Below are positions 35,044-45,204 of a stretch of DNA of 64,000 nucleotides, piece after piece. The position numbers and the translations under genes are program-made. Location: positions 16,416,001 to 16,480,000 of the forward strand of contig CM076943.1 in NCBI GenBank assembly GCA_039566865.1, given 5' to 3'. The notes under the pieces were generated by a model. The model was not told the DNA's origin. It made no database searches and worked only from the letters and a program-made list of their open reading frames with translations. Position 1 is the first letter of the stretch, and each line of letters starts with the position of its first letter. The stretch is from Aurelia coerulea. Lineage: Eukaryota; Cnidaria; Scyphozoa; Semaeostomeae; Ulmaridae.

Positions 35044-35345
35044 GTACCATTCCTATTACGCATTTGTCGTCTAAGCATTTTTTGCATCGTTCCACTGGTC
35101 TTAAGGGAGCATGCTGCATGCTGTACCCTTCCCTAAAGCCACACAATAGGCTTTACAACTACTGTGATTTGATGAAAGGCAGCATTCGAGAATACATTAA
35201 AGCGCATGTATCGTGAACCCAATTGGCTAGTGTAGTACAATTATTTCTATTGTTTAGTACAAAGCACGGAACCTAGGCTGCATTTTTACGGCAGTAAAAA
35301 TTCATGAAGCAGAAATATAAAGTCACGAAACAATTAAATTCCACT
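35044..35345. other. No recognisable feature
   Basis: Short intergenic stretch without recognisable features. Confidence 0.3.
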
Positions 35346-35706
35346 CCAAACTCCTTTTTTCCTTTATTCATTTAAAAACAACAACTATTTACAAAAACAA
35401 CAAGGCTAATTAACTACATGCCATCCATGGTGGCAGATGGTGGGAAAGGACTTATAGTCAGCGAGTTCCCATTATGTATGGCACTTACAATTAAATTTAA
35501 ATAGTTCCAAGAATAGTCGTAAGAGAGGTCGAGGGACAGCCCAAGAGCCCAAGAGCACACAATTCGCCATTGTGATTTGCATGGCGCTTTAAGGTTCTTC
35601 TCCAAACTTCTATCAACCAGCTACTATCGCAACATATGCCCTTTAACCTTTCAAATATGTTTATAGGGTGGACAGAACACTGATTGGTCAAACATTTTTC
35701 ATGCAA
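35346..35706 (-). pseudogene. Retroposed 3' end with AATAAA and A-rich tail, copy 1
   Basis: The minus strand reads ICCDSSWLIEVWRRTLKRHA then NHNGELCALGL before a stop, followed by an AT-rich 3' part with AATGAATAAAGG and an A-rich end. The same 3' part with ...NGELCALGLSHSYDYF occurs at 48050-48302 on the plus strand, also ending in AATAAAG plus A runs. I do not recognise the protein. The shared 3' end with a polyadenylation signal and A-rich tail suggests a retrotransposed transcript or retroelement 3' end. Confidence 0.5.
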
Positions 35707-35734
35707 GTCGAATTATCTGCTTTGAACATGCACA

Positions 35735-35936
35735 ATAGGAAACATATAATGTACTCATCGACTGAACGTGTATTTTTGGTCAACTCTCCTGTGCAGTGTT
35801 GTCGTCGCCACCTTAACTGAAAATCCACTGCGAAGCACCATGCGCAGTCAGTTAAGGTAACGACGACAATACCTTGCATACAAGAATTGACACAAAAAAA
35901 CATGTTCAGTCGATGAGTACATTATATGTTTCCTAT
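35735..35936. mobile_element. 200-bp foldback element
   Basis: 33-bp ends starting ATAGGAAACATATAATGTAC at 35735-35767 are exactly inverted at 35904-35936. The interior also pairs (AGTTAAGGT, ACGACGACAA). GCACA-like bases flank both ends, but a clean target duplication was not established. Confidence 0.7.
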
Positions 35937-36713
35937 GGCACATGATCAGCCTTGCTCTTTAAGTTGTTAATAACGTTTCCACACGATACATACAGGGTGC
36001 CCTGTTTGCCTGTGCCCTGTTTGCCTGACGATTGCGATAAAACAGCACAAGATTCTCGCCAAATTTTGATATGATGTTGCTCTTCAGATGTTCAAATAAA
36101 GTTTGCTGCCATCCCCGTAAAAATCCGTTGAAAATGATGGAGTTATGACCTTCAGAAGACCACATTTGCCTGATGACTAAAACCAGCGGTCAGCTATTTT
36201 TTCTTACTATTTTACAGTGATAAATAGTTTCTGTGAGACAAGAAATAGTTGAAAACTCGCTGATGGCCATCAGAATTTTAACGAAAGTTAAGGCATTTGA
36301 GGCTGCTGTAGAAATCAGAAATGAAGCGAAACATGATTTTTCGTCAGTACGCATGCGCAACAACCAATTATTGATGGCGTCATCAAAATCAATTAATTAT
36401 ATACCAAATAAAAGCCCGTTTCCAGATGAGTTCAGCAATGCTTGTTTCATTGTCATAGAGCCAGTGGTTCCAAAGTTATGACTTAAAAGGAATTTATTTT
36501 GCGGAGCACTCAATTTAAAGTTATGTGTTGACCCCCTGAATCAGTGTCAAAATTTTTGAAATTGACATGAAAGGATGTCTCCTAGATAGAAACTAAAAGT
36601 CGCAAAAAAGCTAGACTATTCTAGCGATTCTCGATGAGTTGTGTGGAAAAATTTACTAGGGGGGGGGGGGGCACTTTGCATGAGTACACGATGAAGAGGC
36701 TAGCAGCGATTAA
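35937..36713. other. Intergenic sequence with one G run
   Basis: An 18-bp direct repeat (GCCCTGTTTGCCTG) is at 35999-36027 and an isolated G run at 36659-36671. The 82-codon ORF at 36233 has no recognised domain. No gene is called. Confidence 0.35.
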
Positions 36714-37170
36714 GGGCCTGTTTATATGAGGAAAATCATCCCACCTTCCAGGCTATTAGCTGTCAGGTGGGATGAAATCTGCGTGTGTTTATATGTAATT
36801 TTCATCCCACCTTCCAGCGTTTCCATCCCACCTCCCAGCCCGTGATTTCAGACAATAACAATCGTAATTGGTGTTTGTCGCCAGCAGCGATTAGGTTTCC
36901 CTTTGTTTTCATATTGGCGCGTGCGCAAGACAGACGATTTCATCCCACCTTCCAGCTTTTCATCCCACCTTCCAGCGTTTATATGGAAAATTTTCATCCC
37001 ACTTCAGTGAGATCCCACCTCTCGTAGAGTGGGATCTCACCTAGCCGGGCTGGTTCATTTTCCATATAAACGCAAGATGAAAATTACAAGGGATCGTATA
37101 GAAGGGTGGGATCTCACCTCTCAGCTCACAGGCTGGAAGGTGGGATGATTTTCCCCATATAAACAGGCCC
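36714..37170. mobile_element. PIF/Harbinger-type MITE with CATCCCACCTTCCAG repeats
   Basis: Starts GGGCCTGTTTATATG and ends CATATAAACAGGCCC, with TAA on both sides (36711-36713 and 37171-37173). A 3-bp TWA target and GGGCCTGTTT ends are characteristic of PIF/Harbinger. Inside, ATCCCACCTTCCAGC occurs at least five times from the left and in inverse orientation from the right. The repeated unit may be a transposase-binding site. No ORF of note. Confidence 0.85.
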
Positions 37171-37173
37171 TAA

Positions 37174-37689
37174 GAGACAAAAAAATGTCACACTGCCTCA
37201 TTTCGTTTGCGCGATATGACGTCATTTCGCTCAAATAGCTTATTTCGCTCAAATATCTTATTTCGATACGTAATTTCACAAGGAGAAGGCGAAAAATAGT
37301 GGAAAAAAGTATCATACATCATTCATACCAGTATTATCTTGTATTTTATCATCAATCATACCAACCCCGGACTTGTCCTTTAAAGAAGAATAGCTAAATT
37401 ACAGCTAATTTAGGCCTACTTTACAAAATGTACAAATGCTGAAGTTAATGAATTAAAACTGTATTGTGAAATATTTACAGGATCAAAATTATCATGCCTT
37501 CCCCAAGAAGTCCGGAGCGACCCAGAGAGACGACGGACACACTGCGCGAGGGAACCCCCACACGCAGCATCTACTAAGCTGCGGTCGCCGCTGAGGCACA
37601 ATTCCCCAGTTCAACTGCAATCCAGTGCCTGCATCGTCAAGGAGACATCACATCCTGCACAGCACACCCGCCATCCCAATGAGAAGCAG
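37174..37689. other. No recognisable feature
   Basis: A 61-codon minus ORF at 37416-37601 is Ser/Arg-rich and unrecognised. No other feature. Confidence 0.3.
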
Positions 37690-38003
37690 CCCAGGAGGTA
37701 CTCCCTAACTTTCAATACGGGGGGTCAGTCTAATGTTTTGGAGACTCCAAATATTGTGATCTATTTCTGTGGCCCTTAAAATATTTCTGACTGATTTCAA
37801 TTTGAGCTTCTTGATCTTTTCAGTTTTTGAATAATACCAAAACGTTTATATCATGATTCGCAACTTCAGGGCCAAATAGCACGATTCATCATTTATGTCC
37901 ATGTTGTAATTCACAGACCCCAAATATTGATTTAACGTAAAATTTCGGACCCCAAATAATGGCACGGGCCCCCCGTATTGAAAGTCAATGAGTACCCCCT
38001 GGG
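37690..38003. mobile_element. hAT-like MITE, CCCAGGAGGTACTCCC ends
   Basis: Left CCCAGGAGGTACTCCCTAAC and TTTCAATACGGGGGG are inverted at the right (CCCCCCGTATTGAAA, GAGTACCCCCTGGG). Same terminal signature as 29499-29941 and 33240-33776. A convincing 8-bp target duplication was not found, so it may be older. Confidence 0.65.
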
Positions 38004-38043
38004 ACAGAAAAGCAGAGATGTATGAGTAAATATTCCCCTTAAA

Positions 38044-39072
38044 TTACAGTCTAGATTCTCCAGCATTGCTGTCTTGTTTCAAGGCCAGTTGACTACTTCC
38101 CGTTTTAGAATTGACGTCTCTGCTGTTGCTACCATTGATCTGATTCTGCCTCTGTTTCAGCTTTCTTCCAAGAATTCCCTTGAAGAAGTAGACCAACGGA
38201 TTTGTGATCGAGTTGCAATACATCATGAAGAAGACATATAATGGCATATCTTTGCTGTTGTCGCAGCTCATGGTGGCAATTGCATACGGCAGCATGCAAA
38301 TCTGATATGATATCACGACCAACACACATGTGGCAATTACTTCCACCTCTTTTACACCGCTTTCCAATCCTCTGCAGTGTTTCTGCGAGATGCTTCTCCT
38401 TCTGGCAGCAACTGTGCTGTGTATTATCAACGTATACGTAACAAGAAACAGCAGTGACATAAGTATTATAACACCGCTATCTAATATCGCAAAAGCCTTG
38501 CTGTTGCTAAAGGATCCAAGCAAACTTATCGTGATATTTACAAACCATGTCATGAGCATTATAATGACAGCTTTCTTTTTCGTCACCAATAGCCTGTGTT
38601 TGAAGGGGAATTTGACGGCAACAAAGCGATCTATCGCTATTACCAGGAGAATACACGATGAGGAGTACACAGAGAAATGAACAATTGTCTCGGTGGCCTT
38701 TCGAACAGATGCGAATGCTATACCCAATGTTTCTTCGCCTGTAACCAGTCGTATGCTTTCGAGAATCAGCATGAAAACACTCACGATCTTGTCGGCGGTG
38801 GCCAAATTAAGCAGCCATATTTCAAATATAGTTATTCTCTTTATTTTTCTCAGCAGAAGACCAATTTCAATAATGTTAAGAAGCAAGGCTGCGAAGCAAA
38901 TAGAAATTACTGCTGCAGAGCCTTTAGGAGTATTCCTTTCTGGTACAACTTTGTTTTCTTCTGTTATTTCTGTTACATTTATCACTTTAGACGCAGTATG
39001 AATGATGACGCTGCTGTAATTCAAAGTAGGCATCAGGAATCTCGTGGCGAATATTGAAACGTTAGAAGTCAT
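38044..39072 (-). CDS. Rhodopsin-like (class A) GPCR, paralogue 1
   Basis: A single 342-codon frame, probably a complete intronless gene. The N-terminus has three N-glycosylation sequons (NVS 4, NYS 18, NVT 32). Seven hydrophobic segments fit class A: TM1 has N in LLLNIIEIG, TM2 LATAD (about 90-94), TM3 ends with DRF at 148-150 instead of DRY, TM4 has TWF, TM6 has CMLP instead of CWxP, and TM7 ends NPLVY at 291-295. The conserved Cys at the top of TM3 is replaced by Arg and the second extracellular loop has no Cys, so the usual disulfide is missing. The tail is Ser/Asn-rich. It sits at the plasma membrane; the ligand is unknown. About 85% similar by eye to the gene at 45205-46248, with similar 5' and 3' flanks. 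Confidence 0.9.
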   Translation of the reverse strand: MTSNVSIFATRFLMPTLNYSSVIIHTASKVINVTEITEENKVVPERNTPKGSAAVISICFAALLLNIIEIGLLLRKIKRITIFEIWLLNLATADKIVSVFMLILESIRLVTGEETLGIAFASVRKATETIVHFSVYSSSCILLVIAIDRFVAVKFPFKHRLLVTKKKAVIIMLMTWFVNITISLLGSFSNSKAFAILDSGVIILMSLLFLVTYTLIIHSTVAARRRSISQKHCRGLESGVKEVEVIATCVLVVISYQICMLPYAIATMSCDNSKDMPLYVFFMMYCNSITNPLVYFFKGILGRKLKQRQNQINGSNSRDVNSKTGSSQLALKQDSNAGESRL

Positions 39073-39437
39073 CTTGAATGTCTTGAATCTCTCTTCTTTG
39101 ATTCTTTGGTGGAGTAGGAAACTCTAGTTGCTCCTTTGTTGTTTTGCTGCTCTTGCAGCTCCCAGAGAACACAAAAAGTAAGCTTGCACAGTGTTTTTAA
39201 AGATCCTTCAAACCTACCTGGCCTACCTTTGACAATAATTTAGACTTCCGCCTATATTTACGCAGTCTCTCAAACATAAACATTCTTCGCACAGCTCCTC
39301 ACTTTAGTTATGACTCACGATCTGCCTCAAAAGTCAATTCTGCGCTGCATTTATTCATTTTGGAATCTGTTTTCCTTTCAATCAAACGTCTGTGAACAAA
39401 TACTTGAATTACCCCCTGGGGGTTTGCATCTTTTGAA
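39073..39437. promoter_or_regulatory. Duplicated 5' flank of GPCR 1
   Basis: Sequence upstream (minus sense) of the GPCR start is conserved with 46249-46620, including GTTTTGCTGCTCTTGCAGCTCCCAGAGAACACAAA-type blocks. The conservation shows the duplication took the 5' region with it. A CTCTTGCAG could be a splice acceptor on the plus strand, but none is needed for the intronless ORF. No promoter motif is claimed. Confidence 0.4.
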
Positions 39438-39503
39438 TAGCCTGTGCTCCAGGGGTTCCAGACCATTTTCATTTCCTTTTCAAGTGGTCTGGAACACAGG
39501 CTA
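39438..39503. mobile_element. 66-bp micro-MITE with empty site in the paralogue
   Basis: Starts TAGCCTGTGCTCCAGG and ends TGGTCTGGAACACAGGCTA; the ends are inverted over about 20 bp. CTTTTGAA occurs on both sides (39430-39437 and 39504-39511). The duplicated flank of the second GPCR (about 46615) has one CTTTTGAA and no insert, so the empty site is seen directly. Same size and terminal pattern as 42064-42129. Confidence 0.88.
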
Positions 39504-39511
39504 CTTTTGAA

Positions 39512-40889
39512 AGACTTTAATAAGATTTAAATATTTTGTAAGAGACGCGAAATAGCCTGAAATTAAAGATAAAAGAGCGGAAGTCTTTTGTTGTTTTACA
39601 TTTTGAATTTTTGAGGCTAAAATCAAGATGCAACATGAAAGTATTTTGTTATAAAATTTGCCTTGTTTTGACTGAATTGCATCAAACGAAGTTTCATATC
39701 CGATCTATTCCTTATAAATTCATAAGATTTCATTTTCAACCATAGACTGTGTTCTGTGTTCATTTTTTCTGGAAAAGTTTACTGTCAACTGAGTATTCTA
39801 GCTGTTAATATAGTTAAGTGAATGCAGTTCATTTATTTCATAAACGAGAAGAAAGTTCTTGGGTATGGGTTAGTTAGAGAGTAACAATATTTCCGCGAGA
39901 TGTTGAAGCTTTGGGAGAGGCATTCTAAGCCAATGTAAAGGTTGGAGGTCTCCAAAAGTTTCCTGGACGCGACATTAACACAAATTAGCAGCGAATTTAC
40001 AAAGTTTCCATGATGGGGGCGGAGGCAGGCGAAACCTGAGTTGCGAGAAGCGTTCTAAGACAAAGGAGAGGTTCTTCGCGCAGAACTGTTTTGAGAACTG
40101 GTAATTCATATTATCAAATATTCTAAATTGGCACTGGCAAACAATGGATCCAAGAGCTCTCCTAAGCCCAAATAAACTATCTGATTACCCAAAAAATTTC
40201 CTTGGGATGCTACTATGCTACTCTGAAAAAATGTTACAACATTGTCAAAATCCCAATTCAGTACTGGCAAACCTAGGGTCATGAAAGCCATTCTAAGCAA
40301 AAATAGAGGGAGTGTCCTCAAAACTTTAGTGACTGCAGCTTCAAGCAAGATTGAAAAATCTGCCTTGCGCGCAATCTATGTGAAACATTAGCCTATTGTT
40401 ATTGTTTGAGAAAAATGAACTTTTCAAATACTGTAGACCTTCAAAAGATTCGCGATCGAGTTTTTACGAAAGTCTTGAAAATAATTTCTACATATCTATC
40501 ATTGCCGACCAAGTATTAAACATAGACTGTGTTCTGTTCTGTCTTAATTTTTTCTGAACAAGTTTACTATCACTTGCGTATCATTAAGCTGATGATGTTT
40601 CAAATGTTATGAAAAATATACCTCTTTTTGACTGAACTGCATCAAATCAAGTTTCACATCCGATTCAATGACCATAAATTCATAAGATTTCAACCATAGA
40701 CTGTGTTTTCATTTCATTTTTCTGGACAAGTTTATTATCACTTGAGTATCATTAAGCTGATGATGTTTTAAATGTCATAAGGAATATACCTATTTTTGAC
40801 TGAATTGCAGTAAATAATACATGTAAATGATATTACAGGTAGGGTTGTTTCTTAAATTTCGAAAAATTGGGCCTGCCATTTCTTATATG
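39512..40889. repeat. Diverged tandem repeats between the GPCRs
   Basis: Units of about 177 bp starting near CATAGACTGTGTT occur twice in tandem at 40518-40815 and once at 39743. They share CATAAATTCATAAGATTT and TTGACTGAATTGCA. At 39895-40340 a second family (CATTCTAAGC.AAA.TAGAGG, GTCCTCAAAA) matches 23200-24060. No gene. Confidence 0.6.
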
Positions 40890-41237
40890 AGGGGTACTTC
40901 GGGGTTTGCGGTGTTGCGGTATCGGGGGTAAATTTTGTGCGGTATTGCGGTAATGACGGGAAAAACTTGCGGTATTGCGGTATCGAGCTTTCACAGCGCG
41001 GTATGCGGTATTTTACGAACATTAACATCCAAACTTTATGTAATGCCATTTTCCTGTTGAAGAACAAAGCATCTTCGAGACAAATTGACAGAAGAAAGAA
41101 AAACGAAGGAGAGGGAGGTCCCTTATCCCTTTCTCCTTGTGCCTGCTCCACCTGCTCAACCTTGAAAAGGTACCTGCGGAGGAGAGCACGCAAAATTTTT
41201 ATCTGAAGAAAAAGAATCAAAATATTTGCACGAATCA

Positions 41238-42186
41238 AAACTTTAGATGTGGGAGAATCACCCCTATTTTCAAATCAGGCAATCCAGCAATGTTGGACAA
41301 CTATACGCCTTTCACGGTAATTCCTGCTCTATCAGATCTAAGTTATCTGATCATTTATAATCAACTGTCCCAGTACCTTGAATCGAATGGCCACATCAGT
41401 TTCGGTTTAGACAAGGGAGATCTACGCAACATGCAGGTACCTTACTGTCAGAAAAGGTTAGACAGAGCGTTGGAAAAGGGCTACTTTGTGGTGCTGTCTA
41501 TATTGACCTCCGTAAAGCCTTCGACAAAGGACGTGTCATGCAACCTTGCTGGAAAAATTACCAAGTTATGGCATAGATGATGTGGAATCATTACAATGGA
41601 TAGATGATTATCTCTCTAATAGGAAACAATAAGAAATCTTTGATAACACCAGCTCATGCGAAGAAAACGTTACATGTGGTATACCACAAGGATCCGTCCT
41701 GGGGTCCCTTCTCTTTGGGCTGATAATCAACGACATCCATATTCCGCTCACTTATGCTGGCATTATATTATATGCCGACGATACTGTTTATATTGTGCAA
41801 GAAAGAACTCAAACGAAATAGCACATTTACTTAAACAGTGAACTGCAGAAAGTTGCAGACTGGCTTGATGAAAATAACCTGTTCATTAACTTGAAAAAAG
41901 GTAAAACTGAATCTGGGCTATATGGATCACATCAAAAGTTGTCCAAACAGCCAAACGTGGACATCAAAATCTACAATCAAACTATTCATGAGACAAAATC
42001 ATACAAGTACCGTGGTGTAGATTTGGATAACCATATGAACCTACATCGACATTTGGAAAATGTTCGCCTGCGTGCAGACTCAACTCCTCGAAAGTATACT
42101 TTCGAGGAGTTGAGTCTGCACGCAGGCTAGAAAATGTGTACAAAAATGCGTCAGCCAGAGTAAACGTTTAATCTCGTATTCGCCTT
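41238..42186 (+). pseudogene. LINE reverse transcriptase, eroded
   Basis: Reads GRITPIFKSGNPAMLDNYTP, then (after changes) DDVESLQWIDDYLSNRKQ, CGIPQGSVLGSLLFGLIIND, LYADDTVYIV (catalytic YADD kept), ADWLDENNLFINLKKGKTE and YKYRGVDLDNHMNLHRHLEN, then SRIRLYVAESIFKTMI. This is a CR1/L2-like RT with at least three frame breaks. It includes the 66-bp insertion at 42064-42129. The same LINE family, minus strand, is at 57237-61420, and comparing the two exposes the insertions there. Confidence 0.82.
42064..42129. mobile_element. 66-bp perfect-palindrome micro-MITE
   Basis: 42066-42127 is a perfect 62-bp palindrome starting GCCTGCGTGCAGACTCAACT and centred on GTATAC. GAAAATGT lies on both sides (42056-42063 and 42130-42137). 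Removing the insert with one GAAAATGT rejoins the LINE reading at LEN. Ends TCGCCTGCG/CGCAGGCTA match TAGCCTGTG/CACAGGCTA of the 66-bp element at 39438-39503. Confidence 0.88.
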
Positions 42187-42226
42187 TATGTAGCAGAATC
42201 GATATTCAAAACAATGATATGTTCTA

Positions 42227-42806
42227 CCGGGTGACCCAAAAAAAGTTCCCACTTTTGAAAATTCATAGGATCAAGAGTACTGGATGGGTTGGAATGAATC
42301 AATATTTGCTTGACAGCCAAAACATCGAAGTATTTTTGTGATTTTTCTAGACTTGTTACAAGCATTGGAAAAATGGTAATTTCAAATTTAGAAAAAATTT
42401 GTGGTTGCAAAATGACTGAAAAAGGCCTGAAATACGTGATCAAATTATAAAGGACTACAACATAGAAAAAAAGCAATTTCTCATGGGTGAGAGATATCGT
42501 CTGCACATTTAACTAATGTATTATTGCTCTTGACAGAGGTGAAGCGCTCGTGTGTATTGTTCTGGATTAGGAGAGTCCTAACGATTTGATCAAGTGTTTC
42601 AGGCCCCTTTTCAGTCATTTTGAAAACATGATACTTTTTGTAAAGTTGAATTCACCTATAGTTGCAGTGCTCGTAAGAAGACGAGAAAAATCACAAAAAT
42701 ACTTTGATCTTTTGGCTTTTAATTAGAACTTGAATCATTCAAATCCATGAAAAACTTGTTGTGCTACGAATCTTCGAAGGTGGGAGCATTTTTCTGGCTC
42801 ACCCGG
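42227..42806. mobile_element. TA-flanked MITE, CCGGGTG family, copy 1
   Basis: Starts CCGGGTGACCCAAAAAAAGT and ends with a diverged inverse (CTGGCTCACCCGG), TA on both sides. The arms also share an inner inverted block (AAGTATTTTTGTGATTTTTC). The ends suggest a Tc1/mariner-type MITE. Confidence 0.75.
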
Positions 42807-43289
42807 TATATATTCATAATTTCTGCCGTCAATGCAGTTTTACTGAAAGCACATCAATGAAACTTTTCCCGTCGTTCTCGCGTCACATTTTGGTCTGTAA
42901 AACATCTAACTATGATTTAATAGACGAAACTACAAATTTTGATGAAGAAAGGTGGATTTAGGTCGGCATCAAACTGCTACAGACCGGTATACTGTATTAA
43001 GAGCGCTGTTTTTAACTTTCTAGCGTTTGCGGTATTTCGCTATTTTTTGGTGCGGTATTGCGGTATTTGGTGTCTTTTTGGTGCGGTATTGCGGTATTGG
43101 GACCCCCCCGAAGTACCCCTCTTGTATGCAATTTCTTAAAAATAAAAGTCGAAGTCTGTTGTCAATACTGATATTTAAGCCCCCTAGCAACCTCCTCTTC
43201 GGCATTTCTGACCGTGTGGGCTCTGGTTGCGAATGTGGATGGTTTGCGTCTCAAAACTACATTAACAGTACTTGATTGAACTTTGATAT

Positions 43290-43360
43290 CGAAGCAAAGA
43301 ATAAATGCTGTCTCATGATGAATTGATGGATATACACACGAATGTGCTTCATCGCTTATA
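43290..43360. repeat. Short dispersed repeat
   Basis: Contains GTCTCATGATGAATTGATGG and TATACACACGAATGT; shared with 26205-26270. Unknown type. Confidence 0.55.
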
Positions 43361-43367
43361 TATAGTA

Positions 43368-44150
43368 CCGGGTGTCGCAAAAAAAAACGCAACAGATTTA
43401 AAAAATTCTGACGGAAGCTGTTTCAAATTAGTAATCAAATGATTCTTTCTATCTAAATCTGCAATGATTAGAATAAACTATGATATATTTTTCAGAATTT
43501 TTGGTGACTTGATTGAAGAGTTAAAATCAACAAACTTCAAATTTGTTGTCAGGACAAAACCACAGCTACCATCATTAGTGCAAAGTATACTGTAAAGTTA
43601 AAAAACGGCAATATCTGAAATTTTACATTATTACATTAACAAGCACACAACTTTATTGAAAAACTGCAACAAAGAGATCTCTTACAGAGTCATGAGTTAT
43701 CCATTCTTGAGGGAGCGTTCAGTGTTCATTTGAAAGTACAAATCTAATAATGGCCTAGTCATTTAGAAAATGCAAGCAACCAGCATGGACACTGAGGAAG
43801 CACGGCAGAATTTGAAAGAAATCTTTATGAAAGGATCTGTTCAATGTTCCATTAAATCGTGTGTTTGAGTGTTTGTCAGCAATTCTTTGCAATTGCAAGG
43901 ATTGTCATGTTTTGCAATTTGACATTATGATTCATCATTGTTAATGCAGAAGCTCTGGTTTTGACCTGGGGGCAATTTTGAAGTTTGCTGAATTTTAACC
44001 CTGCAACCAAGTCACCAAAAATACTGAAAAATATATCAAAATTTAATCTAATTATTGCAGATTTGAAGAAAAATGATTTTTGGATAATGCGTATGAAATA
44101 GTTTGCAGTAAAATTTTTCAAATCTGTTGCGTTTTTGTTGGGACACCCGG
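43368..44150. mobile_element. TA-flanked MITE, CCGGGTG family, copy 2
   Basis: Starts CCGGGTGTCGCAAAAAAAAA and ends TTTTTGTTGGGACACCCGG; TA on both sides (43366-43367 and 44151-44152). CGCAACAGATT at the left is inverted near the right end (AATCTGTTGCG). No transposase. Confidence 0.8.
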
Positions 44151-44159
44151 TAGATTATA

Positions 44160-45190
44160 CAAAACTAAATATATATCTTTATTATTACACCTTATTGTTC
44201 TTATTTTCTTTCTTTTAACTATACCTATATTTGTTTCGTTTTATTCACCGTAGTCTGAATATACAACTGGTACTTGCGTATCTTTTATGTTATAGGTTAC
44301 TAGAACCATTAGTATTTCGTTGATAAATATATGAATGAATTGAATGAATGAAAATAGTAAATCATGGACCAGACTCAAATCAAACGTGTTATGCTCGTTT
44401 TCCTCGCTCTCATACCGAGCCTCTTACCTGCATTTTTATGATTTATATGTCTAAAAGATAAGTACATTTACCAAACAAGATTTTCACATTTAAGTTAGCC
44501 TTTGACTGAAGAGTAACATTTTCGTTTTGAATATCAGCCACGTACATTTCATCCCACTGCCCACTAAACGTGTTTTTTGACTCACTCGGTAAATAGACTT
44601 GACTGACTATGGCTGCTATATTGCCTGAAGTAAGATGCTTAAAAATTTTATCTTGTTTGCCCGAGTGCAGATTTTTCTCCTTATGTGTGCTCCACCAATT
44701 TCGCTTTTCCTTTGAAATTGCTAATGACTTCAATTTCACATAAAATGAGATGGCTTTTTAATTTAGAATCTTGGTGCTCAAACAAATGATTTTAGTACGT
44801 TGTCAAGGGTGTCTAATCACATGAATACTAATATTTAGAGATTATTGAATTTTCAAGAGAGCCATCTGCAGTCATTTGCAGTGATAATTAATTCTACTCA
44901 TATTACAATTTAATAGATTGAATTAGATTTAATCACGTGATTTTGATTGTTTGCATCGAAATCCATCTATTCAACGCGATACATAGAACTGTTTTGTCAT
45001 CTATCATTTGACCCAATAGATAAAGATCACAAATCACACCAAGAAAGCTAAAACGACACATTGTAACACAATGCATGTCATGTGATCAGTTTCATTTCAC
45101 ATGGACTGTAGCCAATCAGATTTTCAACATTGAGACCACGAGTCAAAAGAATCAATGTTTAAAACAGAAAAACAGAAAGGTGTGAGAAAA
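44160..45190. other. Possible LINE 3' end and non-coding DNA
   Basis: 44165-44350 ends with GAATGAATTGAATGAATG, resembling the (GAAT)n tail of the LINE at 2440-2826, but no RT codons were seen. A 98-codon minus ORF at 44443-44739 is Lys/Ser-rich and not recognised. Nothing else. Confidence 0.35.
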
Positions 45191-45204
45191 TATGTCCCTT
45201 ACAA

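Larger units (their letters stand above)
40890..43120. mobile_element. 2.2-kb element with AGGGGTACTTCGGGG ends and GCGGTATT arrays
   Basis: The left end AGGGGTACTTCGGGG is inverted at the right as CCCCGAAGTACCCCT. CTTATATG at 40882-40889 and CTTGTATG at 43121-43128 form an 8-bp duplication with one change. Just inside both ends TGCGGTATTGCGGTAT is repeated several times. The interior holds an eroded LINE and two further MITEs, so any original coding content is gone or was never there. hAT-like by duplication length. Confidence 0.7.

Noticed and set aside
36659..36671. Isolated G run as a hAT-like MITE end
   Set aside because: No TACT motif next to it and no inverse partner or duplication nearby.
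38330..39057. Antisense ORFs over both GPCR genes
   Set aside because: They mirror the receptor frames, contain no motif, and the receptor strand carries all seven TM segments.
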